This document shows, in pieces, positions 1-12,044 of a DNA stretch of 64,000 bases (the stretch's first letter is position 1; every line of letters starts with the position of its first letter). The notes beneath the pieces are model-generated. The model saw only the letters and a list, made by a program, of their open reading frames with translations. It was not told where the DNA came from and searched no databases. The translations under genes and the position numbers were made by a program. The stretch covers positions 17,546,162 to 17,610,161 of the forward strand of contig JAAALK010000287.1 in NCBI GenBank assembly GCA_019279435.1, in the 5' to 3' direction. Source of the DNA: Zizania palustris. Its lineage: Eukaryota; Streptophyta; Magnoliopsida; Poales; Poaceae.

Positions 1-672
1 GTGCTTGTACATGCGGCGTGGGCAGCGTGGGCAAAACTGGCGCCGGTGTAGGTGGAGGCGGCGCATGGTAGGCGGTGCTAGTTTGGCCGTAAGCATACTG
101 GTTGGTCTCGTCCATGGATATCGAGGCCGGAGACATAATGTCTTTGTTGGTACTACCGTCAGTTCTGCTATAAATGTGATTTATCGGAGGTATACTACCA
201 ATAGGAGCTGGAGGTATGGTCTCGGTAAGGCCTAACCTTCTAAGCGTCACCTCTGCTTGAGAGCTACTGCCGAATCTAAATGGTTGGCTAGCGAAACGGT
301 AACGTCTTGTTCTACTGATGCGGCTATCTTTTGCTCAATCTTTAAAGAAGATAAGCAATGCGATACTAGTGTTACCTGGATCCGAGCAAGGTCGGGGACG
401 TTGATGTCATGCTTGATGAAGCCTGTGCATGTCTTGACGTAGCTCCCAAGCATGAGGTCTTGGAGTGCCTTCATCTTTGCCTCGATCTCTGCTCGGTCTT
501 CTGCGGGAGTATCTTCAAGGGTAGGCGTCATGATGTTGCGGTTGTCAATATACGCGCCTCCCATGGGATCCATCGGCAATGTAGACGTAGTAGTTGTCGT
601 AGACGTACCGGCGGCCGATGTAAATGTACTTGTCATGTTGGCGTAGCCCTCCCCAGCGGAGTCACCAAAAAT
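1..672 (-). pseudogene. gag N-terminal remnant of element C
   Basis: Read on the minus strand, an open frame begins near the primer-binding site (first internal ATG about 638). It encodes a Ser/Thr-rich start, then a charged helical stretch (EDRAEIEAKMKALQDLML). Near 300-250 the frame slips by one base: the original frame hits TGA at 247-249, while a neighbouring frame continues through a proline-rich segment (HAPPPPTPAP) to the window edge. The protein would be the structural Gag of a gypsy element. The frameshift marks it as non-functional. Family assignment rests on its position next to the LTR rather than on a diagnostic motif. Confidence 0.6.
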
Positions 673-674
673 TG

Positions 675-1910
675 TGTTGACACGAAAAAGTTCCCCCGCA
701 CTTGGGTCAGTTCGATGATCCAAAAGTGTGTGGATACTTAGGGACAAGCCTAAGCGTAACACAACACTGATGTCACGTTCTGACTACCCTTAACCGTGGT
801 AAGGGGGTGGAGTCACCAAGTAATCAAATCACACAGAAATAATCCAATTAGCCGAAGGAAATCTATTAAACAGAACAAATCAACAAGCCGAGCGGAGCCT
901 GACTGATTCGAAGTATACAGTGCGAAGGGTATCGCTGAAGGGTACCTTCGGACTGATTTGGACAAAGGCGGGCTCCGAACAGATCTTGACGTGACAATCA
1001 CCTCCGAACAGTGGGGTACGAACGTGGCGAAGCCTGTCGTGGTGAAGTCTGTTACAAAGCGTGCTGGCGCATGGGACTCAGTCAAGCCGACAACAGCGTG
1101 ACGGTCCAACACGGGTAGTCAAAGCAGTATTTCCACCGAAGGGTGTTCTAGTAGCCTCCGAAACCAATCTCTTGGCTCTGGACACCTCCGGCGAAGCGGC
1201 TCCGAGCGTGGAAACCTGCAAAAGAACATATATCAAGTGCCAATTCGGCCAGTGGACCGAATTCTACTAAGTGTTGCACTAGAGAGCAAAGGTAGCAATC
1301 TGTTACGTAGATTAGCGGATACTTCACAGGCGAAGTAACAAGGCGATAATAATCTATTACGTAGATTAACGGATACTTCACAGATGAAGTAACAAGGATT
1401 ACCACTATTCCGAAGTAGCCGGCGGAGGGCTTCCAGGCAAACCCACGAAGGTTGTAGAAAAGTAAAGGTAAAAGTAAATGCACGGTTCATAGCTAGGGCT
1501 TTATGTTGATTTTTGTTGGGGGTTAATGAACCAGCCTCACCCCTATATTTATAGGTGCTAGACTTCTAATCTCTAAGATTAATCTATTAAGATTTGGCCT
1601 AATCATGTGTAGGGATAAAATTAGCCAGAATCAGACTCAAACTCTATATCTGAAATCCTGCCCGAAGTGGGCCTTCGGCTAGGCCCACCGAAGTCTGCTC
1701 CTTGGGCTGAAGCTTCGGCGAGGTAGGCCTCCGAAGGCCTTTGGGCCTAAGGTAGCAGGCTTGCTGGAAGCTTCCGAAGCCCACGGCTTTAATGGGCCTT
1801 CTGCCCTATAGGGCTTTAGCCCGATCCAGGACATGTGTATTTTCGGCCCAACTTACCAAAATTGATATTTTGACAATCTTAACCATTAATGCCATTTTTT
1901 ACTATCAACA
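675..1910 (-). repeat. 5' LTR of element C
   Basis: This 1236 bp LTR starts TGTTGACACG and ends CTATCAACA on the plus strand. It aligns over most of its length with 57045-58330, sharing the block around 'cacttgggtcagttcgatga', the paired 'acggatacttcacag' motifs near 1316-1385, and the AT-rich end. Short CGAAG/CTTCG words are frequent. No primer-binding site lies on its right side, which fixes the element as minus-strand. Confidence 0.88.
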
Positions 1911-2574
1911 ACAGTCACCAATCTATTTTGGTGTATTTGCTAGGTCTAAGGTTGCATCATTATGATCTGTAAGATTTATGTGAGTTAGATATCGTAGTTC
2001 GAGGCTTCATCGGTTAATTCTTGCATCTTGATCTATTGTATCTAATTTATGTTGTGCACCATTCATCTAAATAAAGCATGCCCGATATGTTAAAGTATTG
2101 TTGATCGATCATGATTTAGCAACTGCCTTGGTTAAGTTCAATCTTGTTGTTACAGTAGTTTGATAGTAAGGATGCATTTTTCAGTGTGCTAAGTTGGGTT
2201 TCTGTCGGAGTAAAAGCCGATAGGTTATCCTTAATTCCATGTTTCATCTTGTCTTCATCGGAAGGTATTCATCGGCCTTTGTGTGCGAAGCATATATCCT
2301 CATAGGTCGATGGTATTACCGATCCCGATAATCTCACCATGGTCATTGGCTCGATAGCCGATTGGCACCGCTACTTGCGTTTCTGTTTATACCACCACGA
2401 CCATTGGCTCGATAGCCGATCGGTGTTTCTACTAACACCATTTTTATTCTCCCTTATCAGTTGCAGGGTCAAACTGATTAGCATGCTCAGAACCCTTTTT
2501 CTAAGATTGTAGGACCTCCATTGGAGTTAAGCAGACCTCCTAGGCCACGCATGTGACCAAAAATAACAAGAACA
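1911..2574 (+). repeat. Truncated LTR interrupted by element C
   Basis: This stretch is homologous to the second half of the solo LTR at 3548-4670: both share 'gctaggtctaaggytgca', 'aataaagcatgcccgat', the 'tcgatagccgat' motifs and 'gtcaaactgatt', and both end in CA (2574). It begins abruptly at the element C junction, so element C inserted about 465 bp into this older LTR. The first part of the LTR should lie beyond the left edge of the window. Confidence 0.75.
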
Positions 2575-3542
2575 ATTTCTCTATTCTAAATGTAACTCAA
2601 AAGGTAAGAGGACATATAGTCCAAGCAATAACTTACTTATAGCCCCTATCGAGTCAACTAGCCATTTATAGACGAAGCAAAAATGCAATCGAATTTCAAC
2701 GGCTTAACAATTAACACATTTACACTTTGAAAGAACAGATCATAAAGGGGCGTATAGTTTGGACACGATTGGATTGTTTGATCTCTCGACATTTCTGCTT
2801 GAACAAACAACTAGATAAACTTTGATACAAACAATTTAGAACACTAGACCATTATGTCCTTTTACGTAGTTCGAACATTCTGATCGATCATTAACTAAAA
2901 TGTTCAATCTATTGCCCACCTTTTAGACATTTCCTAAGCTATCCAACCCTATGGTACAAACTATTCATAGAATATTCGGTTTATACAAGTTATGCTCCCA
3001 CACATAGTTCTACACCAACACATGGTCTAACACTCGAACCAATTCTAACACATATAACACATATACAAATATTACATTCTCAACTTATACCCACCACCCA
3101 ATCCATAACCAAACTATTCATTCTATGCACCATCACAACCAAAACAATTGTTCGTTGGATAATCTAAAACATATCCGACTATTCATCCCTTTACAAAACA
3201 CAATCTAAACTAACACATGGTCTAGCTAAATAGTCCATCTATGAGACAATCTAGAACACAACTAGACTATGTGTTCATGTATAAAACACGGTCTAGAACA
3301 ACACATAGTTAGAAAGGATGAATCATAAGATGGATGATCCGATCGTAGCAATAGTGTGAACAATCCTATCTTTATCGAACTTTTTGAACCTTCGAATCTC
3401 TAGGACAACTAATAGGCAGGCCTTAAGGAGAGATATGGAAGTCCCAAAAGGTTTGCCTTGATCTAATAACAAACTCTTGAAGACTATAAAGTTCTAGGGT
3501 GCATTATATTTAAAATAAAATAATAATCGGTAATAAGTAAAC
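2575..3542. other. AT-rich non-coding stretch without a recognised gene
   Basis: No convincing reading frame. Between about 3000 and 3310 short phrases such as 'acacatggtcta', 'ctagaacaca' and 'acacatagt' recur in both orientations, giving a degenerate repetitive texture. This may be the interior or flank of a decayed element. No ends could be defined. Confidence 0.4.
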
Positions 3543-3547
3543 ATGAA

Positions 3548-4670
3548 TGTTGACACCAAGATTTGGTAAAGCCTAGGGCACACCAAGGATGTCGCATGGT
3601 CAACGGAAGTCAAGGAGGGTCCGGTCAAAGATGGTCAAAGAAGCCTGTCCATCATGCGTAACATGATTGGATAGGAAGAGCCGATGAAGATAAAATTAAG
3701 AAGAAGATAAAGATTATCCAGAATTGGTTAAGATAGAATACTTGGATGGCAAGTCTCTGGACTATAAATATGAATACCTTAGTTAGGTCAAACACACATC
3801 TCTGTCAAACAACTACTCGGCGCATCGCCACCCTTGATTTTCAAGGTTAATCTCGTCGGGATTCGGCACTTAGAGCTTGACTGCATCGTTTTGATCTCAA
3901 GTGAAGAGGTGAATCCCGCCACCCCCGACGACTGTATCGATTAGGTCAATATTCTCACGGCTGCATCAAATTGATCTCTTGAGGAGAACATTAAAATAGT
4001 ACGTCATCGGTTTATCTCGGTGTATTGGCTAGGTCTAAGGCTGCAGATTGATCTCTTAGATTAATGTGATCTAGGTGTGGTAGTTTGAGGCTTCATTGGT
4101 TAAGTCTGGCATCTCTTGCTATTGTATATTTTTTATGTTGTATACCGTTTATCTAAATAAAGCATGCCCGATACTTTGACATATTATTAAGATCCTCATG
4201 ATTAGCTATTGTCTTGGTTATGTATGATCTAGTTATTATGATGATTTTCATGATATAGACATGTTATCTAGCATGTTTTATTTATTTCTGTTGGAGTACA
4301 AGCTGATAGGTTATCTTCAATTCAATGTCATCTTACGCGCCATCAAAAAAGTGATCATCGGCCTATACATGCAAACTGCCTATCTCATCGGCCTATGTCA
4401 TTCTCGCCCGATCACTTTGCTCGTGGTCATTGGCCTTATGGCCGATCGGTGTAATAGTCCATGATTATCCTATCCTCATTACAGTCATCGGCTCGATAGC
4501 CGATAGTCTACGCTACTGATATTATTATTTTTGTTTCCTTATCAATTACAGGGTCAAACTGATTGGCACACCTTGGACACTTTTTTCTAATAATGTAGGA
4601 TATGCACTGGAGTTAAGTAGATCTTTCAGGCCACGCGTGTGTCAAAGTGTGACTAAAAAATACACCAACA
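3548..4670 (+). repeat. Solo LTR, 1123 bp, with ATGAA target duplication
   Basis: Begins TGTTGACACC and ends CACCAACA. It is flanked by identical five-base duplications ATGAA at 3543-3547 and 4671-4675. No primer-binding site or coding region is attached, so this is a solo LTR left by recombination between the two LTRs of a complete element. A TATA-like 'ctataaata' near 3765 supports plus orientation. It contains repeated 'catcggc...gccgat' words and is the same family as 1911-2574. Confidence 0.9.
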
Positions 4671-4711
4671 ATGAACTATCTATTTTTGAAGAGGATAGAA
4701 GCCCACCTTAC

Positions 4712-6726
4712 TATAACGCCCAGATTTAATAAATCCGGACCTTTATTGAAATTCCATAGAAAATCAATAAAAACAAGACGTTCATCACACGACCGCGTAC
4801 AATACGGCAATCATTCATGGTTCGTAGACCATATTAGTACAAAAGTGTTAAAGTAAAGAGAAACTAATAAAATAAGGATCCTAGATGAACGCCTCCTTCC
4901 AGTCTCACCTTGACTGGGTCGCTACTCGAGACCTTCATCCTCCTCGTAGTAAATGGGCTCTAGTGGTGTAAGTCAACGGGGGTGAGTACAATCGTATTTA
5001 GCAAGCCACCGGATGCAAATATAATGCAGGGTAATAATAAGGATGGTAGTGGATAATTTTGTGGAAAAGCATTTTTGTAAAGCAGTTAATGTGATCAAGT
5101 CATTAATACAGAAATGTAAACATGTGAATGCATCATCTTCTAACTCGAGGGGTACAGTCAGCCCACCCTCGCTCAACGGTCCTTACATGCCATGAATAAC
5201 ACAAACTTTCAAGCAATAGTAAACTAACTGTGAGAAGTCACACAACCCCCCCTTGACCGTAGGCTCGGCTTTTCGAAAAGATTTAAACTCTGATCAGAGG
5301 TGTACCACTGTACCCACAAGGCACGCACTCATACCATACACCAAAGTGTAACGAGATGACCCATACCATGAGAACTCGTGCCAAAACCTTCCATATGGAA
5401 CGCACCAATTCGATAATCACCCTCTTATGGGTTTCATATGGTGCCCCGATGCGTCGAGCCAACACCATACCCCCCCTTGAGCGATCGTGCGGCCCGGATG
5501 CCGTACGGCATGGCACGTGTCAGAGAGGGTAAATTACCCATCTTCTCCAGTGACGGCGGGCTCGGGCGCGGCGGCGACGGTGACGGCGAGGGGGCTAAGC
5601 CCTAGTTCTCGGCAAAAATGGAAAGAAGAGAGGAAGGGGGTCACGACTGTACCTACGACGGTGGCGATGGGCGTCTGACGGTGACCGGCGGTGAGGGTAG
5701 ACGGTGGAGGGCTTCGGGTTGAAGATGGCGGCGGCGGTCCGGTGGTCCTCATGGCCAACCAAGGGGTGGCCGGTGATGGGCGGTCGACGGGGATCCCGAC
5801 GGTGGCGACGGCGTGGTCGGTGGGGGCCTGAGGCGGCGGCGAGCGGCGGCCGGGGGTGGAGCAGGGGTGAAAACCGAATAAAGGGTGGCAGTTCTCTGGA
5901 ATGCACTGGCTAGGGCTATAGCGGCGTGGCGGAGTGCGGTGGCTCGAAGGGGGTTAAATAGGGGCTCGTCGACGTCGTTTTGGCAAGGGAAAGAGAGGAA
6001 ACCCGAGGGTTCCTTCCCAACTCCGGCGAGGGTTTCCAAACTCTCGGCCAAGATTCCAAAAAGGCTTAGACGCGTCGGCTAAAGATGGTAAGGGGTCGCC
6101 GGTGATCGGGGAAATGGAATCCGGGGTCGGATCGGTGGATCCGGGCGACCGGCGGCGAGAAAATGGAAGGAGGTCGCCGAATATGGAAGGGGGGATCCCC
6201 TTCCAACGAAGAAGAAGCATCCGACAGGTGGGTCCCACATGTGAGCGGACGAGCGAAAAAGGAAAGGGGCCGACAGACAGGCCCGGGCGGTCAGAGGCTG
6301 AGGGGCGCTAGTGAGGTCGACGGGTGGGGCCAAGGCGGGCATGGGCGGGAGAGAGGGAGGGAGATTGGCGCCAATATCTAGGTCCCACCTAGCGGTGACA
6401 CGGCATCGGACTGGGCTGGGCCTAGGGAAGATTGGGGGGTTGCAGCCCAAAAGGATTTTAAATGTATTTTCCAATTAAAATAATTCCAGTAATTCATTTA
6501 TTTACTTAGAGGTTGAATCACTATTGATAAAATTTTGTAAAAATTCCTAAAAATATTTCTTGGCCTCTAGATTCCACCATAAATTTTCCAAGTTAAAACT
6601 TGAAGTATTCCCCTTGTTTGGCTTTAATAGGGTTCTTTTAGTCTTTTCTTTAATTAAATAAATCCTTTAAATTCGTGAAAATTCATTTTCCTTATTTTAT
6701 TCTTTTTTAATTATTGGGATGTTACA
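4712..6726. repeat. Solo LTR, about 2.0 kb, with CTTAC target duplication
   Basis: The ends are near-mirror TATAACGCCC and GGATGTTACA, matching the TGTAACACCC...GGGTGTTACA type of long gypsy LTR; the first G is mutated to A. Identical CTTAC duplications sit at 4707-4711 and 6727-6731. The middle (5500-6400) is GC-rich and yields several long overlapping frames on both strands, which I treat as compositional artefacts. No internal domain, primer-binding site or second LTR is present. Orientation is uncertain because the ends are palindromic. Confidence 0.82.
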
Positions 6727-6790
6727 CTTACCCACCACCATTCACACGCTGAGGGCTTCAGTAGGCACATGTGTACATGGACAATGATCG

Positions 6791-6901
6791 CTTTCCTCTC
6801 CCACAAAGTAGGAGCAACACGAATTTGAACAGTGTCTAGATTTGTTGTACTATGAAATATCAAATCTAGTCCTAGGTTGCAATATTATGGGACGAAGGGA
6901 G
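6791..6901. mobile_element. Stowaway-like MITE
   Basis: A 111 bp unit runs from 'ctttcctctccca' to 'tgggacgaagggag'. The two ends are imperfect inverted repeats of the CTCCCTCCGTCCC type that marks Stowaway/Tc1-mariner MITEs of grasses. TA follows the right end (6902-6903); the left TA is not preserved. Confidence 0.6.
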
Positions 6902-6903
6902 TA

Positions 6904-7533
6904 CATCGCTATAGATTATTCATGAGTATTTAGCCTTGCAAGGTCGTCCTCACAAATTATTGAATTTATAGATATGAATTGAGTATCATTTGATGATTAA
7001 GAGCATCTAGAAGCCTCTCTATTTTTTATGTTTATAGATATGAACTAACTACTCTTCTGGTTCCATAGTTCTTGACATAATTTTTGATGTTTCGGACAAA
7101 TTTTCACATACCAAGAACCATTTAATTAAATATAGTTATGTTCTACTTATAGTTAATAAATTTGTATGTATATAGAGATATATAAATCAAATAATCTCTT
7201 AATCACCAAAACATCAATAATTAGCGTAAAAGAATATAAGCCTAATACACGGTTAACTAGACCCTTCCCTAATACCCTACCTATACAAACCACGGCTCTT
7301 CTCACCCGCCTCCCCTCCGATCTCCTCTCCTCGTTGTCAATCTCCAAAGATCTTAAATCGCAACATAAAAAAGGGAAATAATCTAAAAGGAAAGAATCCC
7401 GCAATCCAATCATGATCCCTCCCTAAATACCAACGTCGTCGTAAAACTTCTCGTCTCACCCTCAAAGTCCCAAGAATTTTGGTATCGCCCTCAAAGTTCC
7501 GAGCTTTCTGGTTTTCTTTTTGGCGAGGAGAGG
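6904..7533. other. AT-rich upstream region of the PUF locus
   Basis: No coding region recognised. It includes a T/A-rich segment (7000-7250) and a C-rich, pyrimidine-rich stretch (7255-7340). The latter would fit a promoter/5' UTR leading to the ATG at 7534, but no clear TATA box was assigned. Confidence 0.35.
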
Positions 7534-7981
7534 ATGGTTGCGCCGGTGAAGGGAAAGGGAGAGGATGTGGTGGTAGGGCAAGATGATGAGGATGAGGAGA
7601 GGTGTTTGGAGATGGGTTCGCTCATTAGGGAGATGGAGCGATTTAACATCCATGAGCGGTGGGAGGGGGCGGCGGAGGCGCTGCGCCGGGAGGACGCGGC
7701 CACGATAGAGGCGGTGGGATGCCATAGTCTGTCGACGTTTGATGGGTTGGAGATGTCTAGCAGGATTTGGTCAGATGCCATGGTCGGATCAACGTCGTCT
7801 CTACCGGGGATGGCTCGTGGTATGCTTCACAATCATCTTGGCCACAACTATATTATTCGCCCCCATCATCATCATTGTGGTCAAGCCATGATCTCCTCCA
7901 ACGATCTACGCAGACGCATCACTCCCTATCCTAGTGGTGCAAACATGCCACCACAGTGGCTGCCCCAACGCGACCACATAG
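7534..7981 (+). CDS. PUF gene, 5' coding part (interrupted)
   Basis: The ATG at 7534 opens a GC-rich frame that reads acidic, then helical (SLIREMERFNIHERWE), then His-rich (PHHHHCGQ) sequence, without stops, until the copia LTR starts at 7982. The natural continuation is at 21089. Beyond 7981 the frame runs into the LTR and stops at 8047-8049, so a transcript of this part alone would give a truncated chimera. The N-terminal region carries no conserved domain I recognise, as is usual for the variable part of PUF proteins. Confidence 0.65.
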
Positions 7982-8391
7982 TGTTAGTATTAGCTCTCGG
8001 GGAGGAGAGGGGGACCGAGTCCCTCTCCTCCCTGGTGACTCGGAATTAGGCTAACTGCCCCCTAAAATCAAGCGCCCCAATCGGGGGCGCACTCAACTAA
8101 CCTTGTTGAAGGGGCCCCCATCGCGCAGCACATATATAAGGAGGTGGAGGGAGCCACGAACAGGTGGTTCATTCTGCTCAATAGAGCTCCACCATCCTAA
8201 GTCACCCGATCTATCGAGTTATGTGATGAAGCGACGGGAAGCCCCCCTTCACCGCTGTTCGCCGGACCTTCAACGACACCACAGCACCGCGCCATGGCGT
8301 CCCCACTGGCAAGAAGAAAAGGTACGCCATACCTAAGTTCTACCCTGCTAGACCTAACCCTAGACGATCCCTAAGCCCCTAGTTTCTATCA
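7982..8391 (+). repeat. 5' LTR of the copia element
   Basis: This 410 bp LTR has a TATA-like 'catatataagg' near 8130. By eye it differs from the 3' LTR (20667-21088) at about a dozen positions, plus a poly-C expansion in the latter. Confidence 0.92.
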
Positions 8392-8392
8392 A

Positions 8393-8404
8393 TGGTATCA
8401 GAGT
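8393..8404 (+). other. Primer-binding site of the copia element
   Basis: TGGTATCAGAGT lies one base after the 5' LTR. It is complementary to the 3' end of initiator methionine tRNA, as in most plant copia elements. Confidence 0.85.
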
Positions 8405-9990
8405 ATAGTTGTTCTAGGGTTTAGACTAGTTAGGGTTAGGGTGGCGTCAGGCCCCCTTGAGCCGACGCCACCACCGCACTAAGTACCCCGCCCCCCATGA
8501 GCCCTCACATACCCCGCTAAGAAACCCTAAGAAAACAGTAGGGGGATTAGGGTTAGGGCGAAACCCTAACCCTAACCCTAACGAAGAAGAAGAGTTAGGG
8601 CCGGAGGTTCTTACCTCGCGCCGTCAACTTCTCCGCCGCTCACCGGAGGTTTGGAAGATGGCCGGAGTCGCCGGCGACCGCCGTTCGTCCTCGGTTCAGG
8701 CGGTCCACACTACCGCGGGCCACCTCGACGGACCCTCATCCACCCTCGGGTGAGCGAAGGAGTCCAGCGAGGAGGCCGGCGGGCGGCGCTCCACCGTCGC
8801 CGCCGTGCTCGGTCACTCGCGCTCTCCGCCGCTCAGCCATCCTCCCCGTGTCGCGCGCTCGACCGGCTTGCGCCGCCGCATGCGTGGCCGCCGTGTGCCG
8901 CCGCATGCGGGGCCGCCGGTCCGCCGCAGCTCCGCTCGCGCCGCCGTGCGCCGCCGCGCCGCTCTGGCCTGGTGGAGGGGGGAGGAAAGAACTAGGGTTA
9001 GGATTCGGCCCCCGGGGCCGGTTTTGTGCGGGCGAGATCAGTGCGTAGCCGTCGGATCAGATTCGACGGCTAGCAGCGATTGGACCATTTCAGGCCCAGG
9101 CGGGGGCATGCTTTCGCAGCCCAGGCCCAGGTTGTGGCCTGGGTCCGCTGGCGCGGGTGAGAGGGATGTAGGCTGAGGTCGTTTTCTTGTTGTGGGCCGG
9201 ACTGTTTTCGCATGTGGGCTGTAATATTTCCACATTAGCAGGCCGAAATCAGTTTTATGAATTTCCAGGATTTACATAATTAGATTTCAATTGAGTAATA
9301 CCTGAAAATTCATAAAAATGCCCCAAAATTAACAAAAATATAAGTTATCTGCGGGTAAAATTTTGCATAATTTTCTTTTCAGATTCAGTAATATGACTAT
9401 GAATTTTGCAGCAATTTTAAGTACTTTTATGATATTTTCTTTATTAAATTTAGTCTAAGGACTATATTTAATTGAGAAATATCTATTAAGAATTTTGATT
9501 AAGTTTAAATTCAGAATTTTTATTACTGTTTTAATCAGTGTATTAATTAAGATTAAGTCTTCCGCTGTGCATACACTGTTTAAAATAAGCATTGCGTTGT
9601 AAATTCAAAATTTTATTACTCCTTAAGTAGTGTATTAATTATGATTAAGTTTTTCGCTGTGTATACACTATTTAAAATTACTCAGTAATTTTGCGTTCTG
9701 AGTTTTAAAGCATTTTTTAGTATTTTTGTGATAATTATTTATTACATTTAGTCTAAGGACTACATTTAATTGAAGAATATCTATTAGGAATTTTTTTTAG
9801 GTTTAAATTCAGAATTTTATTACTGATCAAGCAGTGTATCAATTAGTTTTAAGTCTTCCGCTGTGCATACACTGTTTTAAGATTAGTACCATGTTCATCC
9901 TATCAATTAAATAGCATTTATTCTGTCAATTAAATTTGAACCAACGAGATAATTTAATTTGGCATTATAAATGTTGTATTTTGTTAACAT
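8405..9990 (+). other. Untranslated leader of the copia element, GC-rich then AT-rich
   Basis: 8405-9200 is GC-rich, with frequent 'gccgccg' words and frames in several phases that look compositional. It includes telomere-like blocks (see 8412-8440 and 8546-8582). 9240-9990 is AT-rich and contains three related phrases such as 'gtcttccgctgtgcatacactgttt' (about 9558, 9650 and 9850), so this part is internally duplicated. No protein domain seen. Confidence 0.5.
8546..8582. repeat. Head-to-head telomere-like repeat
   Basis: 'attagggttaggg' is followed after two bases by 'aaaccctaaccctaaccctaac', so TTAGGG-type and CCCTAA-type units face each other and could form a hairpin. A further 'agggtttagac...ttagggttaggg' lies at about 8416-8440. 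It is much too short for a telomere. Confidence 0.7.
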
Positions 9991-12044
9991 AGTGATTTTA
10001 TCTCCTGACCAACGTTGGTGATGAAATTACTGTGGTTCAGTTGAATTGATTCTATTTCTGCCCAACGGTGATGTAGAATTAATTCGCCTTTTAAGTATTA
10101 AGTGTATCACATGTTAATTTTGACCAACGTTAAATTTTCATGTATCATATTATATCTGTTATAATATACTTTTACAATGTTCCTTATAAGAAATATGCTA
10201 AGTCATATCTCCATCATTGAGTCCATCAATGATGAGAACTACGGTTCCCGGAGTTGAAATATTAAGATAGCTTTTGCGCTATAGGACATAGATCTTGCTT
10301 TAACGCTTGATTGTCTGATTAAGCTTGCGAAGCCCGTGATCTGAGAAGATGAAAGCCAAAAGGCTTTTGTCAGAAGGTTACGTGACTTCGCCGAAATAAG
10401 AATAAAATAAGATATATCGTACTAAATGAAATCAGTGGAAACACAAAATGTATTATGATTAAGAGATCCATTATGGAGCCAATTAGGGGGTTCTATCCCA
10501 CGTCATGTTACTACAAAGAGTATCTGAAGGTGACTTTTCTAAGGTGTATGCTAGCACGCTTATTAAGAAAAGCTTAGTAAGTTTTTGCGACATGGTTTTC
10601 AAAGCTGAAACCCATGAATAAAGAGCTCGAGGACGATATTATCGTCCAATTTTTTTTATGACGTCACACTAAGTTTTTCTGATCATTTTGTGATCAACTA
10701 CAACTTACAGCGAGAGTGTTGGAGTTTGTAGATGCTGATTTCAAACTATGTATAAGGATTAAGAAAGCACACAATGATTTAGGTCATAATGTGCAACACG
10801 AATAAAGGGGAAGAAGCATTATAAGACTTGTTCTAATGATGCTAAGGACTCCTCTTATAAGCTCACATAAAGGAACATGATGTCCTGAAGGGCATGTACA
10901 GACATGTAAGGAGAAACACCACATGAAGGAATATGTGGAGTTCCCAAAATGGATGAACAAGAATGGTAATAGATGAATTTTCGCACCTAGAAATAAAGTC
11001 TTTAGTCTTGCTTTTGAGCATGACAAACTTTATTTATTTTCTCAAGATGATTTTATCATCTGAGAATAATGATAAGAGCAAAAGAATTGATGACGTATTT
11101 TCGAAATTATGGCACTATCTAATGGGCCATATTTCGAGAGGGATGATTGAACGTTTAGTCAATTCTTCCGCTTTAGTTTCTTTAGACTGAGTTTCATGCA
11201 TATATTGCATTAAGATAAATTCGTCAAATAACTTAAGAAAGACGCGAAATTAAGTTTAATGATTGTAGTAATTTTTATCTCCTGACCAACGTTGGTGATA
11301 ATGTTATTATATTTAAGTTCAATTGATTCTAATTCTACCCAACGGTGATTTAGAATTAATTGATTAACATTTATCCAATCTAAGAGCGATCAGATCATAG
11401 AGATCAGATCATCAGTTGCTCTGGATAAATTTAAGATGTTTTTAAGGTTGATTCTTATATCAACATGATCTAAAGTTCAAAAGAGTAAGATCTGACCGTG
11501 GTACGGTCAATATACCCCATATGACCGATTTCTTGAACTCTTTTGCAAGGTTCTATAGAAAATGGCAAAATAACCCGGTATTTTATCGGGTGTATCTTAG
11601 CAAAATAGAGTGGCTATAAGGTGCACTCGCACCTCAGTGGACATAGTAAGTAGTATGGTAAGTTATTCCACTCTACCGATTAATTTGTGGATGGAGGCAT
11701 TCAAACCACCATTCATAATTTTAATTGGATCCCTAATAAGTTTGTGCCTAAAAGCACCATAAGAATTATGGACAAGACGATAATCATTTTCTAAATTATT
11801 TTAGAATAAGGGTATGTCGTCCTGCTAAGGCTATATTTTAACCTAAATATTAATAAGTTAAAGTCCTAAGACAGTAAGTTGTCAATTTTATTGACTGCAA
11901 AGATAAGTCTAAGTGATCTCGTTTTGTAATGTCCTAACAGACATGTTAAGTTTGTAGAAACAAGATATGCATTTTATAAAAGATGCTTTAATCAGGGGGA
12001 GCACGGTACTTAGAGAAATTAATCTTGAAGAGAAGTGGGTTAGT
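9991..12044 (+). pseudogene. Decayed copia gag and integrase region
   Basis: Many stops and frame changes. The clearest block, 11080-11190, reads KLWHYLMGHIS, the GAG-pre-integrase motif. Near 11485 a fragment reads RSDRG, matching the integrase core. Around 11640-11750 there is SYSTLPINLWMEA, matching the segment after the catalytic Glu. The phrase 'tctcctgaccaacgttggtgat' occurs at both about 10001 and 11278, followed each time by 'cccaacggtgat', so part of the region is duplicated. No function is retained. Confidence 0.65.

Larger units (their letters stand above)
1..1910 (-). mobile_element. Element C: partial Ty3/gypsy retrotransposon (5' LTR plus start of gag)
   Basis: The right part of an LTR retrotransposon lying on the minus strand; the rest lies left of the window. 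The 5' LTR is 675-1910. Just inside it, the minus strand reads TTGGTGACTCCGCTGGGGA (about 654-672), a TGG-starting primer-binding site of the kind used with a non-initiator tRNA. A gag-like reading frame follows. The LTR is clearly homologous to 57045-58330 and more distantly to 55610-56934, so all three belong to one gypsy group (Tat type, judged from the pol genes at the other end of the window). The five bases after the LTR (ACAGT, 1911-1915) would be one target-site copy; the other is out of view. Confidence 0.85.

Noticed and set aside
5500..6480. Several overlapping GC-rich frames
   Set aside because: They lie in the middle of a solo LTR bounded by CTTAC duplications. Peptides are Pro/Arg/Gly-rich without domains.
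8546..8582. Telomere or interstitial telomeric tract
   Set aside because: Only a handful of units, inside the leader of a copia element with clear LTRs.
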